Assembly: GCF_004801285.1 (NCBI RefSeq)
Contig: NZ_SSNY01000001.1
Coordinates: 372,001-436,000 of the forward strand
Direction: 5' to 3'
Origin: Ollibium composti
GTDB lineage: Bacteria; Pseudomonadota; Alphaproteobacteria; Rhizobiales; Rhizobiaceae
Length of the DNA: 64,000 nucleotides
The notes under the pieces were generated by a model. The model worked only from the letters and a program-made list of their open reading frames with translations. It was not told where the DNA came from and did no database searches. A program made the position numbers and the translations under genes. Shown here piece by piece: positions 58,545 through 64,000 of the stretch (position 1 is the first letter of the stretch; the number at the start of each line of letters is the position of its first letter).

Positions 58545-58561
58545 TCGATCGACACCGCGAT

Positions 58562-58592
58562 AAACCGCCCCAGGCCTCGCCGGGGCGGTTTT
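58562..58592. terminator. bidirectional terminator between the cargo gene and recombinase gene
   Basis: A 10-bp stem (AAACCGCCCC with GGGGCGGTTT) around a 10-base loop, with T/A runs on both sides, fits both convergent genes. Confidence 0.88.
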
Positions 58593-58625
58593 GCTTTGCT
58601 GCGGTCAACTGCCCCGGCGGCCGGC

Positions 58626-59246
58626 TTACGCCGCTTCCTTGAGCCGCCTTGCCGCCTTGGCGACCGTCGCCCGGCTGGCGCCAGTGAGGCGCATAACCAC
58701 ATTCCACGATTTCCCTTCCGCCAGCAGCCGGCCGATTTGCTCGATCCGTTTGCTGTCTTCCGGGCGGCCCCGATATCTCCCGTCCGCTTTCGCCTTGGCG
58801 ATGCCTTGCGCCTGGCGCCGGCGGCGATCGGTGTAATCCTTCCTCGCGAACGCCGCGAGCATGTCCAGCATCATGCTGTTGAGCGCTTGCGCCATGCGGG
58901 CCGTGAACTCGTCGCCGCCGGCATTCAACAAAGCATAGGACGTGGGCAGGTCGAGCGCGACGACGCGAACGTCGCGGGCGGCTATTTCACGCTTTAACCG
59001 TTCCCAATCAGCGCCGTTAAGGCGGCTTAGTCGGTCGACCTGCTCGACCAGCAGAACGTCGCCCGGCTTGCAATCCGCCAGCAGTTTGAACAATTCCGTG
59101 CGGTTCAGCGAAGCGCCGCTTTCGTTTTCCAGATAGGTGGCCGCGATAACCAGGCCGCGATCGTGGGCAAAAGCTTCCAGGTCAGCACGCGCCCGGCTGG
59201 CGTCCTGTTCCTTGGTGGAAGCGCGAAGATAAGCACGAACGAACAT
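58626..59246 (-). CDS. resolvase-type small serine recombinase
   Basis: The 206-aa product matches the resolvase/invertase family: MFVRAYLRASTKEQD with the nucleophile Ser, ADLEAFAHDRGLVIAATYLE, the VEQVDRLSRLNGADWERL motif and the AAFARKDYTDRRRRQAQGIA region, then a C-terminal HTH (GRLLAEGKSWNVVMRLTGAS). ATG 59246 (MFVRAY) is preferred; the frame to 59285 adds 13 residues. Half-site-like repeats lie just upstream. Confidence 0.92.
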   Translation of the reverse strand: MFVRAYLRASTKEQDASRARADLEAFAHDRGLVIAATYLENESGASLNRTELFKLLADCKPGDVLLVEQVDRLSRLNGADWERLKREIAARDVRVVALDLPTSYALLNAGGDEFTARMAQALNSMMLDMLAAFARKDYTDRRRRQAQGIAKAKADGRYRGRPEDSKRIEQIGRLLAEGKSWNVVMRLTGASRATVAKAARRLKEAA

Positions 59247-59814
59247 GACAGAAACTCCTTTCGGTCTGTTAAAGGTGGTCTGCATGATATCAGTCTGTTT
59301 AATATGGTCAACATGGTATAACAGACCGCGATTGCCGCGCCGCTTTGGTGGTGCGCGAAAGGTGTACGCTATCCAGACCAGCCGTTGTGCGGCTTCGCCC
59401 GCTCGCTCGCCACATCGCCGCCCCGCCCCGACCCCTGGCGGGTAGTCAAAACGCAGTCTCGCCGGGGTGGGTCGACGGCCGAAGAAAAATGCCGCTCACT
59501 GGAACTTTTGGTCTTTCCATACCACCCGTCGCCGGACTTTTCGCGCTGGCTTCAACGGCCGTTCTCGGGTATAATTTTCGGGCTGGTCAAACCGCGACGA
59601 GGCGAGCGCGTCGCACAAGCCGCCCCACGGGGCAACGTCAACCGAACCGCATCATCGCCGACACCTGTTCCGCGACCCCGGTTCGTGATCCAGCAGCGCC
59701 ATGCCTCGCACCGATCCGTCCGAACTCTTCGCACTATTCCTCCGCAATCGGAGGAGTAGATCAGTCGGCCAACGCGCACCAAACTTCGACAAAGGGAAAG
59801 TCGGAGCGGATATA
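59247..59814. other. 568-base region between recombinase and virion-type genes
   Basis: The left 80 bases hold the res-like half-sites. The remainder shows only overlapping frames on several phases with Pro/Arg-rich low-quality translations; I support no gene. A small hairpin CCTCCG-CAAT-CGGAGG is at 59739-59754. It may contain remnants of deleted phage genes. Confidence 0.45.
59263..59327. promoter_or_regulatory. candidate res site of the serine recombinase
   Basis: GGTCTGTTA (59263-59271), GGTCTGCAT (59277-59285) and AGTCTGTTT (59292-59300) run in one direction and TAACAGACC (59319-59327) in the other. The pair 59292/59327 spans 36 bases, near the 34 bp of a resolvase site II. The half-site resembles the TGTCYGATA-type boxes of gamma-delta/Tn3 res. 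It overlaps the presumed recombinase promoter, so autoregulation is likely. Confidence 0.55.
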
Positions 59815-60300
59815 GTGGACGATCACGGCATCAACGTAGAGATGGCAATCTCGGAACTCCGTCGTCTCGGAGAGGGCGAAGAAGAGTGCCTGTCTTTTGC
59901 CCTGGAGACCGGGCTGGGGTATCTGTTGGGGCTGGCCCGGCATCAGGTCGTCACCGACCCCGAATGGGAACCGCTCCATGAAGATGATCGCCGGCGACTG
60001 CTGGCGGCCTTGTTCTACGGCCTGGGCGCCGCCATCATGCGCATGAGCGGCCGCATCACCGCCGAACATCTTCAGAGCGGAATGCTCGCCGCCGCATCGG
60101 TCGTAGAAGACCTGCACGCCGGCACATTGGACACCGACAAACACCTCGACGACGTTTCGCGGGTTCGAATTTTGATTTATCGCGCGCGCATTCTCGGGCG
60201 CGAGGAAATGATCGAGGAAAGACGTCTGGCGCGCGAGCGCGCCACCGTCGAGAAGATACTGGCGCCAGCGAAGGCTACAGAAGGCGAGTTGTTCGGATGA
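59815..60300 (+). CDS. hypothetical phage protein, helical
   Basis: The 161-aa product (from GTG 59815, with GGAG eight bases upstream) is all-helical and acidic: LGEGEEECLSFALETGLGYL, RRRLLAALFYGLGAAIMRMS. An ATG at 59701 would extend it by 38 residues of doubtful quality, and ATG 59842 is a third choice. It overlaps the next gene by ATGA. No family recognised; its place before virion-type genes suggests a structural or assembly role. Confidence 0.6.
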   Translation: MDDHGINVEMAISELRRLGEGEEECLSFALETGLGYLLGLARHQVVTDPEWEPLHEDDRRRLLAALFYGLGAAIMRMSGRITAEHLQSGMLAAASVVEDLHAGTLDTDKHLDDVSRVRILIYRARILGREEMIEERRLARERATVEKILAPAKATEGELFG

Positions 60301-60752
60301 CCGCCGTAGCCCACGATCAGCATCTCGCGCAGGCCGCCGATTATCTGCGCGCCGCCGCAGAAGGCGAAAAGCCGCTGTTGGACGGGGCGTTGGGGCTGCG
60401 CTCGCTGTTCAATTCGCTGGCGTCGGGCCAGCCCCTTGATCCGCAGCTTGCGGGCGAGGTTTCCCGGCTTCTGTTCGCAGCGGCCCCGCGTATTGCCGAA
60501 GTCGCGGCGGGCCGGCTGGCGCCGGAATATGTTTTTGTGGCCCTCGGCTGTGCTTCAGCCGCAATGGGAAATGTGGATGCCGAGCGCCTCCGTGGCCTAA
60601 TGGCTTTCGCGGCCATCCTGGAGGCCGAAATCCGCGCGCTCTTTCTGCGCGACATGATCGCCGCCGGCGGTCAGGCCGATTTGGCGGATGCACTGTCCCG
60701 AAACCCCGTCATCGCCGCGCCCTATTCGACCGACCCGGCGACCGTTCATTGA
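60297..60752 (+). CDS. hypothetical phage protein, helical
   Basis: The 151-aa product is Ala/Leu-rich and helical (AAEGEKPLLDGALGLRSLFN, LRGLMAFAAILEAEIRALFL). It shares a loose pattern with the protein encoded just upstream (RLL-A, GR followed by a helix, RxMI near the end), so the two might be diverged duplicates. ATG overlaps the preceding stop. Confidence 0.6.
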   Translation: MTAVAHDQHLAQAADYLRAAAEGEKPLLDGALGLRSLFNSLASGQPLDPQLAGEVSRLLFAAAPRIAEVAAGRLAPEYVFVALGCASAAMGNVDAERLRGLMAFAAILEAEIRALFLRDMIAAGGQADLADALSRNPVIAAPYSTDPATVH

Positions 60753-60761
60753 GGTAGCGAC

Positions 60762-62321
60762 ATGACCTTCTACAACAATCCGGCGTTTGCGCAGGCCGCC
60801 GCCAATCTCACAAAATGGTTCGCGCCGCCCTCCGGTGCAGAGGCCGCCGGCTGGGCCACCGCAAGCGCCAAACAGGCGGACACGAACCGGCGCGGTCAGG
60901 TCTTCGACTACGCGACGGACCCGAACTTCGACCAGCAGCGCTTCGACCGTATGGGCACCGGGGCGGGCCTCTGGACGCCGAGCCAAGGCTATTACGCGGT
61001 CGACAAGGACGACGCCACGAAGCGCTACGGTTTCGACACGCAGGCGGCAACGTTGCGAGCGAACAACGCCGCCGACAATGCGCGCGCTCTTGCCACGAAC
61101 CGGCTCGACAATCAGCGTTCCGCGATCACCGATCTATTCAAGCCGCTGGACCCCGGCCAGGTTCGCCCGGAGGTCACGCCCGAGTTCATGGACGCGCTTC
61201 AACTGCCGGCCGCTCCCGCCGTCGCCGGTGCGCCGAAGCCGCTTTCGGAAACCGAATGGAAGGCGGGCCAGAACCAGCGCCTTATCGACAGCGGTCAGTT
61301 GACCGATCAAGATCTGCTGGACGCCATAGCGGGCGACAAGACGCCGGTGAAGGCGATCGATCCGAACACTCACCAGCCTGCATTCATGTCGCCCGGCGCC
61401 GCCGTGCGGCAAGGTGCGCAGCCTTATGAAGCGGCCAGCGCCGAGCGCGTCGACAACTATCTCGCCGTTGGGCCGAATGGCGAAGAGAAGCGCTTTGTTG
61501 GCTACGTCGGATCGGATGGCCGCATCTTCGACGTCGACACTCATCAGCCGGTGCCGAATGTCGTTCGCAAGGAGAGCACGGGCGGCGGCATGTCATTCGA
61601 GACCGATGGCCAGGGCGGCATCAAGCTTTCGACTGGGAACGCCGCAGGACTGACGACGCCGCGTGTGACTGATCTTCAGCGCCAGGAAACGGAAGCCGGG
61701 CGCGCGGTCAATGAGCTTACATCCCTGTTCGACACGCTGCGGCCCGACGATCTCGGCGCTGCGGGTAACATCAACGAACTCTTGACCGACTACGGCGCGC
61801 AGGCATTCCCGTCGCTGGCACGTCCTGACGTCTCTGCCACGCGGGCGCAGTTGAAGGCGACCACCTTGGGCCTTGCGAAGTCGCTGGTTGGCGACGAGCG
61901 TCTGTCAGACGGCGATCGCCGCGCCGCCAACGATGTCATGATCAGCGGCGGGCTCGGCGAGAGCCTGCCGGGAGCACGGGCCAAGCTGGCGTCGCTCGTT
62001 GCGCTGTCGGCCTATCGCAAAGCCTATGCCAGCACAGTGCGTTCCGGCGGCACGCTGCCGCCGCTCGACGGCGCGATGCTTGGCCGTCTGGTCGACGAAG
62101 GGACAATCTCCCCGCAGGTCGCTGAAGTCTATGCGAAGAATGTCCTACGCCATGCGCCCCAGGCCGGCGACAGCCTGATCCCCGGCGTCGCCAATCCGGA
62201 AACCGGCATAGGCGCCCCGGCGGGCGATATTCCGACCGTACGGACGCCGGAAGAGGCGAACGCGCTGCCGTCCGGCACGCAGTTCCGCACACCGGACGGA
62301 CGACTGAAAGTGAGGCCATAA
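60762..62321 (+). CDS. phage virion-type protein, 519 aa
   Basis: The product begins MTFYNNPAFAQAAANLTKWF, has a long helical Ala-rich central part (ATLRANNAADNARALATNRL) and ends VRTPEEANALPSGTQF followed by RTPDGRLKVRP. That C-terminal motif (EEA-x-ALP-x-GT-x-F, then PDG) is one I know from many phage internal or tail proteins. It is probably a structural or ejected protein; no enzymatic motif is seen. It overlaps the next gene by one base (TAATG). Confidence 0.7.
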   Translation: MTFYNNPAFAQAAANLTKWFAPPSGAEAAGWATASAKQADTNRRGQVFDYATDPNFDQQRFDRMGTGAGLWTPSQGYYAVDKDDATKRYGFDTQAATLRANNAADNARALATNRLDNQRSAITDLFKPLDPGQVRPEVTPEFMDALQLPAAPAVAGAPKPLSETEWKAGQNQRLIDSGQLTDQDLLDAIAGDKTPVKAIDPNTHQPAFMSPGAAVRQGAQPYEAASAERVDNYLAVGPNGEEKRFVGYVGSDGRIFDVDTHQPVPNVVRKESTGGGMSFETDGQGGIKLSTGNAAGLTTPRVTDLQRQETEAGRAVNELTSLFDTLRPDDLGAAGNINELLTDYGAQAFPSLARPDVSATRAQLKATTLGLAKSLVGDERLSDGDRRAANDVMISGGLGESLPGARAKLASLVALSAYRKAYASTVRSGGTLPPLDGAMLGRLVDEGTISPQVAEVYAKNVLRHAPQAGDSLIPGVANPETGIGAPAGDIPTVRTPEEANALPSGTQFRTPDGRLKVRP

Positions 62322-64000
62322 TGGACCCGTGGGCAGCTTTCCCCGACGCTCCGGCCGCGAAGCCGGCTGACGATCCGTGGGCCGCGTTCCCTGATGCGGG
62401 CACTGCATTGTCAGCCTCGCAGCCGCCGGAAGATCGCCGCGATAGCACGGGCATTCCGGGCGGCCCCGACATCACGCCGGCCGCGCCATCGACATTCGGG
62501 CAGCGCGCCCTCGACGTGTCGGCCGGCGTGCTTGGCGCTCCGGTCGATGCCATGTCCGATCTGATGGGAGCGATCGGACTGCCGACGAGCGAAGCCCCAT
62601 TCGGCGGCTCGAAGTTCATGGGCAGCATTCTGCACGGACTGTCCGGCTCTAGAGAACAGGCCGAATTGGGCGATACATCCGGCATTCAGGCAGGCGGCGC
62701 GCCGATCGGCCAGCGTCTCTATTCGTCGTTCCTGAACACCGACAAGGCCCGCGACCAGTACCTGACGAACACGTACGGCCCCGAGAACGAAGGTTGGTAC
62801 GTACTTGCCGACCGCTTCGGCAATCCGACCGATCGTCGTGTCGTGCGCAACTCGGACGGATCGGAAAACCTCTTCAATCCGCCCGGCGTCGATATGGGCG
62901 ACGTCGCTGGCATTGCGGGCGGCGTGCCCGACCTGATCGGGGCGATTATGGGCGGGAGCGCTTCCGTTCCCGCGTATGCGTTTGGCCCCGCTGCGGGTAT
63001 TCCCGCATCGGCGGCGCTGTCCGCCGGCGGCGCGCAGCTTGTCGGTGAAACAGTCGGGCGCTTGTTCCCCGAGAACCGGGAGGCCGAGCCGAGCGTCATG
63101 AGCGACGTTCTTCCGCGCGCTGCGGGCGAAGCTGGAACCGATGCCTTGATCGGGGCGATCACCGGCGGGGCCGGCCGCTTTGGGAATGCCGTGATCAACA
63201 AGGCGCGAGCGCCGTTTGCCAAGAGCGCGTCCGATCCGGTGGCAACCGAGTATCGGCAGGCCGCCGAGCGGCTGCATGGGCAGGGTTACGACATCTCTCC
63301 GCTCGCGTCCGAAGGCGGGGCCGGCGGCTTTACGTCTCGCGCTGAAGGGCTGCTTGAAAAGCTTCCGGGATCTGCCGAGAAGATGCGCCAATACCGCGAG
63401 CGCGGCGATCAGGCGGTTGCCCGGTTTCAACAGAACATCGCGGGCGACGTCGACCCGAACCAGGTCAGCCGCGAGACTGTCGGCGAGCTTTCGGCGCAGC
63501 GCAAGAACCTGACGATCGACCGCGAGCAGGCGTTGGAACGCGCCGACGACATGATCGGCCGAAACCAGACCGATTTGACGGCTCGGCAGGGACCGCAAAT
63601 GTCGGCGGAAGGCGCCGGCCGCCAGACCCGCGCCGGATTGGAGCGTGCGCGGCAGGAGTTTAAGGACGAAGCGAAACGCCTGTATGACATCGCCCGAGCG
63701 GCCCCAGGCGGCCGGGATGCAATTGTCGATGTCGGCCCGGTTCGCGAACAGGTCGCCCGTATCCGCGAGGCGTTGCCGCCGACTGCGGACGGCGCGCCGA
63801 GCGACCGTTTCACGCCGCAGGGTCTTTCCCGTTTCCTGCTTGGCGTTGACGACATCGCGCCGAACATCAGTCTCGATCAGGCTCGGCAGATGAGAGGGCT
63901 TGTCCAGGATGCTATAGACGACAAGTCGCTGATGCCCGGCGTTCCCGAGCGCTATCTGTCGCAGCTTCAGTCCGCGATCTCGCGCTCGATCGACGACAGT
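62321..64000 (+). CDS. large phage internal/injected-type protein, 3' end beyond window
   Basis: The frame is open from ATG 62321 to the last base (560 codons). The N-terminus contains the repeat DPWAAFPDA twice (residues 2-10 and 18-26), a short linear motif common at the start of big phage internal proteins. Gly/Ala-rich hydrophobic stretches (GVPDLIGAIMGGSASVPAYA, residues about 204-225; LIGAITGGAG near 275) could insert in membranes. A long coiled-coil-like helical region follows from about residue 310. Function inferred from layout only. Confidence 0.75.
   Translation, partial: MDPWAAFPDAPAAKPADDPWAAFPDAGTALSASQPPEDRRDSTGIPGGPDITPAAPSTFGQRALDVSAGVLGAPVDAMSDLMGAIGLPTSEAPFGGSKFMGSILHGLSGSREQAELGDTSGIQAGGAPIGQRLYSSFLNTDKARDQYLTNTYGPENEGWYVLADRFGNPTDRRVVRNSDGSENLFNPPGVDMGDVAGIAGGVPDLIGAIMGGSASVPAYAFGPAAGIPASAALSAGGAQLVGETVGRLFPENREAEPSVMSDVLPRAAGEAGTDALIGAITGGAGRFGNAVINKARAPFAKSASDPVATEYRQAAERLHGQGYDISPLASEGGAGGFTSRAEGLLEKLPGSAEKMRQYRERGDQAVARFQQNIAGDVDPNQVSRETVGELSAQRKNLTIDREQALERADDMIGRNQTDLTARQGPQMSAEGAGRQTRAGLERARQEFKDEAKRLYDIARAAPGGRDAIVDVGPVREQVARIREALPPTADGAPSDRFTPQGLSRFLLGVDDIAPNISLDQARQMRGLVQDAIDDKSLMPGVPERYLSQLQSAISRSIDDS

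Larger units (their letters stand above)
52055..64000. mobile_element. integrated phage-like or satellite-like element, right end beyond window
   Basis: From the tRNA-Ser end to the window edge all recognisable genes are phage or plasmid type: excisionase-like HTH, primase/SF3-helicase, iteron-like repeats, HGGxSTG zinc protein, small-terminase-like protein, serine recombinase and virion-type proteins. Core genes of the kind seen to the left do not resume. No integrase of the tyrosine type, large terminase, portal or capsid gene is visible. Boundaries: left inferred from the tRNA; right unknown. Confidence 0.85.

Noticed and set aside
59345..59815. overlapping plus-strand frames of 124-156 aa
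   Set aside because: Pro/Arg-rich translations in two competing phases, no start signal or family pattern; treated as non-coding or remnant.

Overview
The window is high-GC DNA from an alphaproteobacterium of the order Rhizobiales (Hyphomicrobiales). Gene content and order look most like the Phyllobacteriaceae, that is Mesorhizobium, Aminobacter or a relative. Supporting neighbourhoods are the ldtR/L,D-transpeptidase pair, glyA-nrdR-ribD-ribE-ribH-nusB, plsX-fabH-ihfA-merR, gatC-GNAT-gatA and clpS-clpA, together with many small proteins of families typical of Rhizobiales. The assignment rests on recognised families and synteny, not on a database search.

Bases 1-52054 are ordinary chromosomal core. 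From left to right they hold: an EamA-type permease fragment, bpt, an RDD protein, a LacI regulator, small membrane or secreted proteins, an MFS pump and hemB (all minus strand); a 3-hydroxyisobutyryl-CoA hydrolase-like gene; the ldtR regulator and its likely target, an L,D-transpeptidase; the glyA/nrdR/riboflavin/nusB cluster; the proton-pumping pyrophosphatase hppA; bamE; the phospholipid and fatty-acid cluster (CBP3, yceD, plsX, fabH, ihfA); dprA-plsY-pyrC-like-pyrB on the minus strand; an AidB-type acyl-CoA dehydrogenase; ruvX; gatC and gatA; sdaA; a hicAB toxin-antitoxin pair; a SPOR-domain D,D-carboxypeptidase; a phasin; clpS-clpA; and a run of small conserved genes (HIT, SMR, GDPD, RidA, EipB). 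tRNA-Pro(GGG) and tRNA-Ser(TGA) are present.

From the 3' end of tRNA-Ser (52054) to the end of the window the content changes abruptly to a mobile element. Its order is: excisionase-like HTH, unknown 307-aa gene, small HTH-like gene, a 945-aa primase/SF3-helicase-type replication protein, an AT-rich non-coding segment packed with 9-bp iteron-like repeats, a zinc-finger HGGxSTG-type phage protein, a terminase-small-subunit-like gene, a resolvase-type serine recombinase with res-like half-sites upstream, and then phage virion-type genes that run off the right edge. No large terminase, portal, capsid or tyrosine integrase gene is visible. The left half resembles the layout of phage satellites and P4-like replicons: excisionase, primase-helicase, iteron origin beside the helicase gene, small terminase. 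This is the most interesting part of the window.

Other points worth a second look are a dihydroorotase-family gene next to pyrB that has lost its metal-binding histidines, a perfect 43-bp inverted repeat after gatA, and perfect inverted repeats in the phasin, ldtR and hppA promoter regions.
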